NCBI GenBank assembly: GCA_021159235.1
Contig: JAGGSF010000074.1
Location: 1-6,151, forward strand
DNA from: Deltaproteobacteria bacterium
Lineage (GTDB): Bacteria; Campylobacterota_A; Desulfurellia; JAGGSF01
Direction: 5' to 3'
DNA: 6,151 nucleotides
Part shown: piece after piece, positions 1 to 6,151 of the stretch
Numbering within the stretch: the stretch's first letter is position 1
How the letters are laid out: every line of letters starts with the position of its first letter
Notes under the pieces: generated by a model
Seen by the model: the letters and a program-made list of their open reading frames with translations, nothing else
The model's database searches: none
Told to the model about the DNA's origin: nothing
Translations under genes and position numbers: made by a program

Positions 1-68
1 CCATTATGCAGAAGAATCATACCTACCCGAGAACTTTTCTTTGCCTCCCTTATCCAATTTTCAACCAC
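1..68 (-). CDS. Start of a MoaE-like protein (partial, cut by window edge)
   Basis: An open frame begins with GTG at 68-66, directly after the elbB stop codon at 71-69, and runs off the left edge. The 22 whole codons read (V/M)VENWIREAKKSSRVGMILLHN, with a likely Gly next. GGAG at 81-78, inside elbB, lies 9 nt upstream of the GTG and is an acceptable ribosome binding site. From memory of the family, a short amphipathic helix followed by VGMIL-HNG resembles the N-terminus of MoaE-like molybdenum cofactor proteins, which usually continue with a VR dipeptide and about 100 more residues. MoaE is the large subunit of molybdopterin synthase. The reading frame, start position and coupling to elbB are seen directly. 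The family call rests on about 22 residues and is tentative. Confidence 0.5.
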   Translation of the reverse strand, partial: MVENWIREAKKSSRVGMILLHN

Positions 69-713
69 TTAAGATAACTCCAGCACCTTGTTTACCAGCT
101 TTTCTATTCCCAGAGCGACCTTGGAAATGGTAGGTCCCAACATATAGGCTGGGGTGGAGACCACATTGTTTTTCTCATCAACTGCAATGTCATCTACATT
201 TCTCACCACATGTTTTCCGCCCATTTTCTCAATGGCAGCTGCAGTATCTTTGTCATTCCCTATGGTTACCTCTGCACCCAATACCTTAGCGGCTATAACA
301 GGAGCAATGCAGATAAATCCCATGGGCTTACCTGCTTCATGCATCTCTTTTATCAGTCTTTCTACCTCAGGGTTTACAGTGCAATCTGCACCCTTTATCG
401 CAAAATCACACAGATTCTTTGCAGCACCATATCCACCAGGGAAGATCAAGGCATCTAAATCGGAAGCTTTGATTTCTTTTATGTCTTTGATATTTCCCCT
501 TGCTATTCTCGCTGCTTCCACCAGAACATTTCTCGTCTCATTCGATGGTTCACCCTTTAAGTGGTTGACAACATCTCTCTGCTCTACATCGGGAGCCATA
601 CAAACGATCTCTGCTCCTGCCCTGTCTAAGAAGTACAATGTAAGCGTAGCTTCATGAATTTCACTGCCATCCATAACACCCGAACCTGCTAAAACAACAC
701 CTACCTTTTTCAT
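69..713 (-). CDS. elbB: ElbB-like DJ-1/PfpI superfamily protein (glyoxalase III-like)
   Basis: This 214-residue cytoplasmic protein matches the ElbB family along its full length; the E. coli protein is about 217 residues. It opens with a GVVLAGSGVMDGSEIHE segment, where Glu18 corresponds to the conserved acidic residue of the DJ-1 fold. It continues with NHLKGE (50-55), ETRNVL (59-64), PGGYGAAKNL (92-101) and GFICIAP (132-138). Cys135 sits at the nucleophile elbow. TPAYML (187-192) lies near the C-terminus. The E. coli homologue has weak glyoxalase activity, and its 'isoprenoid biosynthesis' label comes from a lycopene-production screen, so the physiological substrate is uncertain. The ATG at 713 follows a very strong AAGGAGG at 725-719, which forms the last codons of pyrE; the gap to the pyrE stop is only 2 nt. 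It is therefore expressed with the pyrimidine genes, though no functional link is known. It is not PfpI protease or GATase proper. Confidence 0.9.
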   Translation of the reverse strand: MKKVGVVLAGSGVMDGSEIHEATLTLYFLDRAGAEIVCMAPDVEQRDVVNHLKGEPSNETRNVLVEAARIARGNIKDIKEIKASDLDALIFPGGYGAAKNLCDFAIKGADCTVNPEVERLIKEMHEAGKPMGFICIAPVIAAKVLGAEVTIGNDKDTAAAIEKMGGKHVVRNVDDIAVDEKNNVVSTPAYMLGPTISKVALGIEKLVNKVLELS

Positions 714-715
714 TT

Positions 716-1294
716 TTACCTCCTTAAATTTTTACTTCCCGGTTTTACCAATGTTATATTTTTTTTACACAATGGACAATCCTCTGGTTCATAATTTTCT
801 ATATTTAGCTTTAGCAGGTAAGCATAGGGAATAGAGGGTGAAAAATCTGCACTTCTATCTACCAGCGCACCTATTCCTACTACTTCTCCTCCGCATCCTC
901 CTGCCAGTTTTATAACCTCTTTTACAGAACCACCGGTGGTAACCACATCTTCTACTACCAGTACTTTTTCTCCTTTACTTATAGAAAATCCCCTTCTCAA
1001 TGTGAATACACCATGTTCCCTCTCTGCAAATATAGCCTTGGCATTCAATCTCCTTGCTACCTCATGAGCTACAATAATACCTCCTATGGCAGGACCGATT
1101 ACCACATCCACTTCTTTATCCAGGAAATTTTCCGCTAAACTGCTGCACAGCATCTCGGCAACGGATGGATATTGCAAGACAAGCGCAGATTGTAGATAAT
1201 AACGGCTGTGCAGACCAGAAGACAAAAGGAAATGCCCTTCCATGAATGCCCCATATTTTTTGTATAAGCTTAAAACACCATCACCTTCCAGCAC
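716..1294 (-). CDS. pyrE: Orotate phosphoribosyltransferase
   Basis: PyrE joins orotate and PRPP to give OMP, the fifth step of UMP synthesis. The 192 residues show HFLLSSGLHS near the N-terminus (21-30), a GPAIGG loop (67-72), an AEREHG...LRRGF catalytic-loop region (90-103) and the PRPP-binding stretch VLVVEDVVTTGGSVKE (111-126). The tail carries ENYEPEDCPLC then LVKPGS (Cys173, Cys176), which I associate with the Thermus-type PyrE subfamily. Some members of that group carry this possible metal-binding pair. I chose GTG at 1294 because GAGG at 1307-1304 lies 9 nt upstream and the start suits the family. The frame also has TTG codons at 1312 and 1309, which would give up to 198 residues with a poorer ribosome site. 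With the GTG start the gene overlaps pyrF by 14 nt, so the two are probably translationally coupled. Confidence 0.95.
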   Translation of the reverse strand: MLEGDGVLSLYKKYGAFMEGHFLLSSGLHSRYYLQSALVLQYPSVAEMLCSSLAENFLDKEVDVVIGPAIGGIIVAHEVARRLNAKAIFAEREHGVFTLRRGFSISKGEKVLVVEDVVTTGGSVKEVIKLAGGCGGEVVGIGALVDRSADFSPSIPYAYLLKLNIENYEPEDCPLCKKNITLVKPGSKNLRR

Positions 1295-1997
1295 TTTCCA
1301 TTTCCTCAACAATCTTTATTGCAGCTTCCTTGGGATGAGGATGTGCATAGATGGGCCTGCCTACAACAATATAATCTGCGCCACTCCTTATCGCTTCATA
1401 AGGGGTAGTAATCCTCTTCTGATCACCTCTTTCTGACCATTTCGGTCTTATTCCTGGCACCACGGTAACAATATCTTTATTGAAATTCTTAATAATGGAA
1501 ATTTCATTCTGCGAAGTAACCACTCCATCTATACCTGCATTGAGAGCATTTTCTGCCATCTTTAATACCACATCCTTCAAGTTTCCTTTAATGAGAAGCT
1601 CATCATGCAATTCTTTTTCTCCTATACTGGTCAGTATAGTAACGGCAAGAATCAACGGTCCCCTTTTTCCATTTTCATCTTCGTATCTTTTTACTCCATC
1701 CATAGCACTCCTCATCATCTTGTATCCCCCCAGGCTATGAACGGTTAACATATCCACACCAATCTTCGCTGCCTGATAACAAGCCTCGTAAACAGTATTG
1801 GGTATATCGTGATATTTCAGATCCAAAAATACCTTACATCCTCTTTGTTTCAAGTCATAGACAAGTCCTGGCCCAAAACGGGTAAAGATCACCGCACCTA
1901 CCTTGAAAAACTCTATGAAGGGCAGAACCTCTTTAACCAAACTGTATATTGCTTCCCTTTCCTTGATGTCCAGAGCGAGAATCAATCTTTCCTTCAT
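1281..1997 (-). CDS. pyrF: Orotidine 5'-phosphate decarboxylase
   Basis: PyrF decarboxylates OMP to UMP, using the product of the adjacent pyrE. The 238-residue length is typical of the bacterial type I group. The TIM-barrel landmarks are in order: LILALD (5-10, Asp10), FFKVG (30-34, Lys32), the catalytic FLDLKYHDIPNT (57-68, with Asp59, Lys61 and Asp64), VTVVPGIRP (177-185), the phosphate-loop GDQKR (191-195) and VVGRPI (211-216, Arg214). Every catalytic residue I can check is present. The ATG at 1997 matches the conserved N-terminus and has AGGG at 2010-2007, 9 nt upstream. The start lies 65 nt inside the nusB frame, an unusually long overlap. The 3' end overlaps pyrE. Confidence 0.97.
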   Translation of the reverse strand: MKERLILALDIKEREAIYSLVKEVLPFIEFFKVGAVIFTRFGPGLVYDLKQRGCKVFLDLKYHDIPNTVYEACYQAAKIGVDMLTVHSLGGYKMMRSAMDGVKRYEDENGKRGPLILAVTILTSIGEKELHDELLIKGNLKDVVLKMAENALNAGIDGVVTSQNEISIIKNFNKDIVTVVPGIRPKWSERGDQKRITTPYEAIRSGADYIVVGRPIYAHPHPKEAAIKIVEEMESAGR

Positions 1998-2364
1998 CCC
2001 TTTTTACCCTATCTAAAACGGCATTTATAAAAGCCCGCGTTTTTTCGTTGCCAAGTGTCTTTGTCAACTCCACTGCCTCATCAATTACCACCTTATAGGG
2101 AGTCTCTCTACAAAACAAAAGTTCATAGATAGCGAGGCGTAAAATATTCTTATCTACAGTATACAATTTTTGCCATTTTTTAGAAGAATAATGTTCAATT
2201 ATCCTATCTATATACGCTTGATGCGATTTCACGCCATCGAAGAGTTTTTTGGCAAAAATCTTGTCCCTATCCTTAAGAGGGGTAAAGTGTTCTTCAATCT
2301 CATCTACATCGGCATCAGCATATAAAGCCTGCACTACAACCATTCTCGCTTTTCTTCGAGACAT
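1933..2364 (-). CDS. nusB: Transcription antitermination factor NusB
   Basis: NusB pairs with ribosomal protein S10 (NusE) on boxA RNA and helps RNA polymerase read through rRNA operons. The 143-residue all-helical protein shows SRRKAR...VQALY at the N-terminus (2-15), the middle-helix motif LYTVDKNILRLAIYELL (67-83) and VVIDEAVELTKTLGNEKTRAFINAVLDRV (92-120), which together are diagnostic. The usual fold ends near residue 122. The remaining ~20 residues (EGKIDSRSGHQGKGSNIQFG) are polar, look disordered and are read from DNA that also encodes the PyrF N-terminus. Its ATG shares one base with the ribH stop (TAATG), which suggests re-initiation by the ribosome that finishes ribH. The upstream purine stretch AGAAG is a weak ribosome site. 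ribH-nusB adjacency is widespread in bacteria. Confidence 0.96.
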   Translation of the reverse strand: MSRRKARMVVVQALYADADVDEIEEHFTPLKDRDKIFAKKLFDGVKSHQAYIDRIIEHYSSKKWQKLYTVDKNILRLAIYELLFCRETPYKVVIDEAVELTKTLGNEKTRAFINAVLDRVKRDEGKIDSRSGHQGKGSNIQFG

Positions 2365-2822
2365 TATATCTTCTTATATAGATTGACCATTTCTATGAGG
2401 CTTAGTGCGACATCAAATCCCTTATTTCCCATCTTTGTTCCTGCTCGCTCTATTGCCTGTTCTGTTGTATCTGTAGTTAGGACACCCATCGCTACAGGAA
2501 TATCTGATTTTAAGGCCACGGAACCAATACCCTTGATTGTTTCATGAGCAATAAAATCAAAGTGTGGAGTTACTCCCCTGATTACAGCACCTAAGCAGAT
2601 AATACCATCATATTTTTTACTATTTACCATTTTGCTTAAGACACACGGTATTTCAAATGCACCCGGCACTTTAACCACTGTAATGTCTTCCTTCCTTCCA
2701 TTATGCCTTATAATAGCGTCTATTGCTCCTTCCAGGAGTCTCTCTGTAATGAAACTGTTGAACCTGCTTACTACGATACCAATTTTTAAGCCTGTGGCAT
2801 CCAGACTTCCCTCAATATTCAT
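2364..2822 (-). CDS. ribH: 6,7-dimethyl-8-ribityllumazine synthase
   Basis: RibH condenses 5-amino-6-ribitylaminouracil with 3,4-dihydroxy-2-butanone 4-phosphate, the penultimate riboflavin step. The family forms pentamers or 60-mer capsids. The 152 residues carry the substrate loop VSRFNSFIT (18-26), VPGAFEIP (52-59), [13 protein letters not shown] (78-90, catalytic His87) and [10 protein letters not shown] (126-135), all expected for an active enzyme. Length is typical. The ATG at 2822 has a clear AAGGAG at 2833-2828 with 5-nt spacing, partly built from the ribBA stop codon. The gap to ribBA is 9 nt, and the 3' end shares one base with nusB. Both RibH substrates come from enzymes encoded just upstream (RibBA and RibD). 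Confidence 0.98.
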   Translation of the reverse strand: MNIEGSLDATGLKIGIVVSRFNSFITERLLEGAIDAIIRHNGRKEDITVVKVPGAFEIPCVLSKMVNSKKYDGIICLGAVIRGVTPHFDFIAHETIKGIGSVALKSDIPVAMGVLTTDTTEQAIERAGTKMGNKGFDVALSLIEMVNLYKKI

Positions 2823-2831
2823 AGTTACTCC

Positions 2832-4031
2832 TTAAACCTGATTTAATATGTGTCCTAATTTGTCCTTCTTTGCTTTAAGGTAACGCCTGTTTATCTCGTT
2901 GGGCTCTATCTCAATAGGCACTCTCTCTACAATCTTCAAACCATACCCTTCAAGCCCTATTACTTTCTTAGGATTGTTTGTTAAAAGTCTCATATTCTTT
3001 ATGCCTAAATCTACCAAGATTTGTGCACCTATACCATAGTTTCTCAAGTCTGGTTTGAATCCCAGCTTTATATTGGCTTCCACCGTGTCCAATCCTTTAT
3101 CCTGCAGAGCATAGGCTTTAATCTTATTCGTAAACCCGATACCTCTTCCCTCCTGCTGTAGATATACCAGTACCCCTCTTCCCTCTTTCTCTATCATTTC
3201 CATTGAACGATGCAATTGCTGACCGCAATCACACCTTAAAGAACCCAGTGTATCCCCTGTAAGACAGGAAGAATGCATCCTCACCAAAACCGGTTCCTCT
3301 GTAGCCACTGTTCCTTTTATCAACGCTACATGTTCAAAATCATCTATCTCGTTTTTATAGACGATAACATGGAAGTTACCATACTGAGTGGGAAGCTCTG
3401 CCTCCGCCATCCTTTTTACCAGCCTTTCATTTTTCAACCTGTATTTTATTAAGTCGGCAATAGTAATAATCTTTAAGTTGAAGCGAGAGGCAAAATCCAT
3501 AAGCTGAGGGCGGCGGGACATAGTCCCATCCTCATTCAATATCTCACATATTACCCCTGCCGGTATAAGGCCTGCCAGGCGGCACAGGTCTACAGAGCCT
3601 TCCGTATGTCCCGCTCTCACCAGAACACCACCCTTTTTTGCCCTCAAGGGAAATACATGTCCGGGCCTGCTCAAATCTTCAGGTTTTGTATCTGGCCTTA
3701 TTGCCTTTTGAATAGTGTAAGCTCTATCGTAGGCAGAAATACCGGTGGTTACATTTTCCTTAGCATCTATGGATACAGTAAACGCTGTCTTAAACTTGTC
3801 ATTTTCGTTTATCGTCATCAAGTTAAGATTGAGCCTGTCTGCCATCTCCTCTGTCATAGAAAGACAGATGAGCCCTCTTCCATACTTTGCCATAAAGTTG
3901 ATCTTCTCCGGTGTAATAAACTGAGCCGCCATTACCAGGTCACCCTCATTTTCCCTATCCTCATCATCAACGAGGATGACCATCTTTCCTTCTCTGATAT
4001 CCCTAATAGCTTCATCTATCGTGCTAAACAT
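2832..4031 (-). CDS. ribBA: Bifunctional DHBP synthase / GTP cyclohydrolase II
   Basis: RibBA is a two-domain fusion that starts both riboflavin branches. The N-terminal RibB half (about 1-200) turns ribulose 5-phosphate into 3,4-dihydroxy-2-butanone 4-phosphate. The C-terminal RibA half opens the GTP imidazole ring. RibB motifs are [10 protein letters not shown] (22-31), SRPGHVFPL (121-129) and [11 protein letters not shown] (139-149), with the catalytic acidic loop and His intact. RibA motifs are MHSSCLTGD...RCDCGQQL (252-273), with zinc ligands Cys256, Cys267 and Cys269, then QQEGRGIG (292-299) and YGIGAQIL (332-339). The 399-residue length matches Bacillus RibBA (about 398). I chose ATG at 4031 because GAGGAG at 4042-4037 is spaced 5 nt from it; a GTG one codon earlier sits too close. 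The ATG shares its A with the ribE stop (TGATG). Confidence 0.98.
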   Translation of the reverse strand: MFSTIDEAIRDIREGKMVILVDDEDRENEGDLVMAAQFITPEKINFMAKYGRGLICLSMTEEMADRLNLNLMTINENDKFKTAFTVSIDAKENVTTGISAYDRAYTIQKAIRPDTKPEDLSRPGHVFPLRAKKGGVLVRAGHTEGSVDLCRLAGLIPAGVICEILNEDGTMSRRPQLMDFASRFNLKIITIADLIKYRLKNERLVKRMAEAELPTQYGNFHVIVYKNEIDDFEHVALIKGTVATEEPVLVRMHSSCLTGDTLGSLRCDCGQQLHRSMEMIEKEGRGVLVYLQQEGRGIGFTNKIKAYALQDKGLDTVEANIKLGFKPDLRNYGIGAQILVDLGIKNMRLLTNNPKKVIGLEGYGLKIVERVPIEIEPNEINRRYLKAKKDKLGHILNQV

Positions 4032-4630
4032 CACATCTCCTCTATTGATTTTTTCAAAAAGTTTTCTACATACTTCCCCAATATATCCACCTCAATGTTT
4101 ACCAGATCTCCTATTCTCTTTTCCTTCAAGCTGGTGTTATTAAATGTATACGGAATAACCGCAATTTCAATACTATTTCCCACTATATCGGCTATTGTAA
4201 GACTTATACCATCTATAGCAACAGGACCTTTCCTTACCATATATTGCGAAAGCTTTCCATCCACATAAACACCAAGTCTATAGAAATCACCAGATGGAAA
4301 GAGTTTAACAATCCTTCCTACGCCATCTACATGACCCAGAACGAAATGCCCGCCGATTCTATCTTTCAGACTCAGAGAACTCTCTATATTTACCAAATCT
4401 CCCGTCTTTAAACAGGAAAATGTAGTTGTGCTTAGTGTCTCCGGAGAAATATCAAATGATAGAAATCCCTCTTTTTTTTCCACCACAGTTAAGCATACAC
4501 CATTAACTGAGATACTATCCCCGATGTTTACTTCTTGAACCTTCTCCACACCTACAGTTAATCTCTTTCCTCTACCCCTCCATGAAATGTTTTTTATCCT
4601 TCCTGTGCATTCGACTATCCCGCCGAACAT
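4031..4630 (-). CDS. ribE: Riboflavin synthase (alpha subunit)
   Basis: This enzyme dismutates two 6,7-dimethyl-8-ribityllumazine molecules into riboflavin and 5-amino-6-ribitylaminouracil. The 199 residues form the expected two tandem beta-barrels. The first has MFGGIVE (1-7), SVNGVCLTV (41-49, Cys46) and [11 protein letters not shown] (93-103, His100). The second has [10 protein letters not shown] (137-146) and IPYT (159-162). The start is set at the ATG at 4630, since the family begins with MFxGIVE and GGAAGG lies 6 nt upstream at 4642-4637. A longer frame from 4672 would add 14 residues read from the ribD coding sequence. The third residue is Gly where Thr is usual (MFTG). The gene overlaps ribD by 16 nt and shares one base with the ribBA start. 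It is called ribE here (ribC in E. coli). Confidence 0.97.
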   Translation of the reverse strand: MFGGIVECTGRIKNISWRGRGKRLTVGVEKVQEVNIGDSISVNGVCLTVVEKKEGFLSFDISPETLSTTTFSCLKTGDLVNIESSLSLKDRIGGHFVLGHVDGVGRIVKLFPSGDFYRLGVYVDGKLSQYMVRKGPVAIDGISLTIADIVGNSIEIAVIPYTFNNTSLKEKRIGDLVNIEVDILGKYVENFLKKSIEEM

Positions 4631-5715
4631 GGTTTGCCTTCCACTAAGATATCCTCGCCAAGCATCCTGCACTTTATATCTCTTAACCTCAGAGCTTGAG
4701 ACAGACTGCTGGGTGCATCACAACCTACGGCATTGAAACCTCCGTGAGAACCACACAGTAGAGGTCCATAGAACAAGAAGCACTTATCCACCAAACCTTC
4801 TTTAATAAACGAGCCGTGAACAAGTGAACCCCCTTCTACCAGAACACTGCATATATTTAAAGAAAGGAGTTTTTGAGAAAGATCATGTAAATCAATTCTC
4901 CCATTTTTTGATTTGCACTTGATTATCCTCGCACCTGTTGCCCTTACCTTTTTCTGCTTTTCATCACTTATCTCTTCTCCACAGACAATGAGAATCTTCC
5001 GGGGATAGGCACTAAAAATTCTGGAAGAAAGAGAAATCTTCAGAAATGCATCCAATACAATACGAAAAGGTTGCCTGACCCTCTTTTTTAAACGACATGT
5101 AAGTAGAGAGTCATCCATATGCACGGTATTTATGCCTACCAGAACAGCATTAAAATTAGATCTTAAGAAATGGACATACAGGCGTGCTTCCTCCCCTGTA
5201 ATCCATTGAGAATTTCCACCTCTTACGGCTATGAGTCCATTCAAGGTCATAGCTGCCTTCAGGGCATAAAATGGTCTCTTCTTATTTATATTTGTTATGA
5301 ACACCTCATTCAATTCTCTTGCTTCCCTTTCCAGCACACCGATTTTCGTTTCTATTCCTTTTTCCCTCAAGGTAGCTGTACCATGAGAAGACTGAGGATT
5401 GGGATCTTCCATCGCCACCACAACCCTCTTTATGCCACTGTTCAGAATAGCCAGTGTGCAGGGTGGCATTCTCCCGTAATGATTACACGGCTCCAATGTT
5501 ACATACATTGTTGAACCCAGAAGCTTTCTTTTGTCTTTAACACTCCTTATTGCTTCTACCTCTGCATGAGGGAAACCAGCTCTTCTATGGTATCCTTCAC
5601 CGATAATCTCTCCATCCTTTACGATTACCGCTCCCACTACAGGGTTAGGACATGTTTTACCCATTGCTTTTTTTGCCAGCTGTATTGCCCTTCTCATATA
5701 CTTTTCATCATCCAT
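4615..5715 (-). CDS. ribD: Bifunctional riboflavin deaminase-reductase
   Basis: RibD deaminates the pyrimidine product of GTP cyclohydrolase II, then reduces its ribose to ribityl using NADPH. With the ATG at 5715 the protein has 366 residues, as is typical. The deaminase domain (1-~145) shows PNPVVGAVIV (23-32), HAEVEAI (50-56; zinc ligand His50, proton shuttle Glu52) and LEPCNHYGRMPPCT (74-87; zinc ligands Cys77 and Cys86). The reductase domain (~146-366) shows LKAAMTLNG (152-160), SQWITGEEAR (169-178), HMDDSLLTCR (199-208) and VLVEGGSLVHGSF (291-303). Two reductase motifs differ from the common SLDG and DNPxLT forms, though the first Asp is kept. An upstream in-frame ATG at 5739 would add eight residues, but family alignment and promoter position favour 5715. 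It is the first gene of the operon and has no obvious ribosome binding site, unlike most genes after it. Confidence 0.96.
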   Translation of the reverse strand: MDDEKYMRRAIQLAKKAMGKTCPNPVVGAVIVKDGEIIGEGYHRRAGFPHAEVEAIRSVKDKRKLLGSTMYVTLEPCNHYGRMPPCTLAILNSGIKRVVVAMEDPNPQSSHGTATLREKGIETKIGVLEREARELNEVFITNINKKRPFYALKAAMTLNGLIAVRGGNSQWITGEEARLYVHFLRSNFNAVLVGINTVHMDDSLLTCRLKKRVRQPFRIVLDAFLKISLSSRIFSAYPRKILIVCGEEISDEKQKKVRATGARIIKCKSKNGRIDLHDLSQKLLSLNICSVLVEGGSLVHGSFIKEGLVDKCFLFYGPLLCGSHGGFNAVGCDAPSSLSQALRLRDIKCRMLGEDILVEGKPCSAG

Positions 5716-5722
5716 ATTTTTA

Positions 5723-5751
5723 AAAATACAAGACACCATTTACTTTGTCAA
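5723..5751 (-). promoter_or_regulatory. Putative ribD operon promoter
   Basis: On the minus strand, TTGACA at 5751-5746 is an exact consensus -35 box. Exactly 17 nt downstream is TATTTT at 5728-5723, a 4-of-6 match to the -10 consensus. Transcription would start around 5716, one base before the ATG at 5715, which implies a leaderless or nearly leaderless ribD mRNA. This fits the lack of a Shine-Dalgarno site there. The -10 box is weak and the region is AT-rich, so the call is moderate. Confidence 0.45.
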
Positions 5752-5752
5752 A

Positions 5753-5769
5753 ACAAATCTTCGATTTGT
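5753..5769. repeat. 7-bp inverted repeat, candidate shared operator
   Basis: ACAAATC-TTC-GATTTGT has perfect 7-bp arms (5753-5759 and 5763-5769) around a 3-bp centre. It lies between the two divergent genes. Its left arm ends 1 bp from the ribD -35 box (5746-5751), and its right arm overlaps a possible comB -35 (TTGTAA, 5766-5771). A dimeric regulator bound here could act on both promoters. No U-tract hairpin of terminator quality accompanies it. The symmetry is seen directly; the regulatory role is inferred. Confidence 0.4.
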
Positions 5770-5797
5770 AAAAAAAGCAATATTATGTTAATATAAC
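5766..5797 (+). promoter_or_regulatory. Weak candidate comB promoter
   Basis: TTGTAA at 5766-5771 matches the -35 consensus at 4 of 6. Candidate -10 boxes are TAATAT at 5789-5794 (17-nt spacer, 4 of 6) and TATAAC at 5792-5797 (5 of 6, but a 20-nt spacer). Either would start transcription within a few bases of the comB ATG at 5808, so comB may also have a very short leader. The region is AT-rich enough for chance matches. Confidence 0.22.
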
Positions 5798-5807
5798 AAA
5801 GAGAATT

Positions 5808-6151
5808 ATGCGTATAGATGTGAGTTTCAGCTATGTAGAACATTTCTCCAACGACGGAGATGTATATATAGTAATTGATGTTTTAAGAGCAAGTAGTACG
5901 ATTGTTGTTCTGTTGGAAAGGGGAATAGAAGAGATAAGGGTTTTGCCATCTTTACCTTCGGATGAGGAAAAGGAAAAGTTAAGAAAAGATTATATTTTGA
6001 TTGGCGAGTATGAAAATAAGGATATACCGGGGTTTGATTTTTCCAACAGTCCTTCTTTGTTGAGTAATTGTGCACTCAGGAAGAAAAAAACAGCTCTGTT
6101 TACTACAAATGGGACACTGGCAGTCAATGTCTGTCCTCAGGGAGGGAAAAC
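5808..6151 (+). CDS. comB: ComB-family 2-phosphosulfolactate phosphatase (partial, 3' end missing)
   Basis: An open frame from ATG 5808 runs off the right edge after 114 codons, about half of a typical 230-250-residue ComB protein. It reads MRIDVSFSYVEHF and then the signature IVIDVLRASSTI (21-32), followed by a GE dipeptide (66-67), GFDFSNSP (75-82) and LFTTNGT (97-103). These motifs occur in this order in the ComB family of Mg-dependent phosphatases. In methanogens ComB hydrolyses 2-phosphosulfolactate to sulfolactate in coenzyme M synthesis. Many bacteria without coenzyme M also carry it, and there its substrate is often unknown. A weak purine stretch (AAAGAG) precedes the ATG. The gene is divergent from the riboflavin operon and may share its control region. 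The family call is firm; the substrate is not. Confidence 0.88.
   Translation, partial: MRIDVSFSYVEHFSNDGDVYIVIDVLRASSTIVVLLERGIEEIRVLPSLPSDEEKEKLRKDYILIGEYENKDIPGFDFSNSPSLLSNCALRKKKTALFTTNGTLAVNVCPQGGK

Noticed and set aside
154-657. 167-codon plus-strand open frame opposite elbB
   Set aside because: It is a shadow of elbB: elbB shows family motifs throughout, while this frame is a Ser/Phe/Thr-rich antisense translation with no recognisable domain.
759-766. A8 tract in the pyrE message (another in ribE at 4472-4479) as a programmed slippage site
   Set aside because: Both frames are intact across the tracts and encode family residues. Runs of this length are expected in AT-rich Lys/Asn codons, and no alternative frame product is evident.
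4631-4672. Longer riboflavin synthase starting at 4672
   Set aside because: The family starts at MFxGIVE, which falls on the ATG at 4630 with a good ribosome site. The extra 14 residues lie in the ribD coding sequence and look non-native.
5740-5807. FMN riboswitch (RFN element) upstream of ribD
   Set aside because: The intergenic space is about 70-90 nt, too short for the aptamer, and I see none of its conserved segments.
5827-6075. 82-codon minus-strand open frame at the right end
   Set aside because: It lies antisense to the clear comB frame and has a low-complexity, unprotein-like sequence.

Overview
The window is a compact block of bacterial core metabolism. It is AT-rich, clearly below 50% G+C by eye, with many AGA/AGG arginine and ATA isoleucine codons, a bias often seen in thermophilic or candidate-phylum bacteria. 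Nothing here fixes the species. The fused RibBA, the ribD-ribE-ribBA-ribH-nusB order and a Thermus-family type PyrE with a CPLC tail point to a non-enterobacterial lineage, and that placement is inference.

Minus strand, right to left: ribD, ribE, ribBA, ribH, nusB, pyrF, pyrE, an elbB-like DJ-1/PfpI-superfamily gene, and the first 68 nt of a further gene that resembles MoaE-type molybdopterin synthase large subunits. Neighbours overlap or are separated by at most 9 nt, and most carry Shine-Dalgarno sites inside the preceding gene. This is almost certainly one translationally coupled operon. The first four genes supply the riboflavin route from GTP and ribulose 5-phosphate, except for the phosphatase that acts on the RibD product. 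nusB encodes an rRNA antitermination factor. pyrF and pyrE encode the last two steps of UMP synthesis, in reverse pathway order.

Plus strand, right end: a divergent gene starts at 5808 and runs off the window. Its 114 visible residues match the ComB (2-phosphosulfolactate phosphatase) family. Only about 70-90 nt lie between it and ribD. This gap is too short for an FMN riboswitch, but it holds a 7+7 bp inverted repeat flanked by a consensus -35 box for ribD and a weaker one for comB.

I see no mobile elements, CRISPR arrays, tRNA or rRNA genes, or convincing terminators. The gene content is ordinary. The points worth a second look are the divergent control region with a possibly leaderless ribD, the 65-nt nusB/pyrF overlap, the ComB neighbour, and the gene cut off at the left edge.
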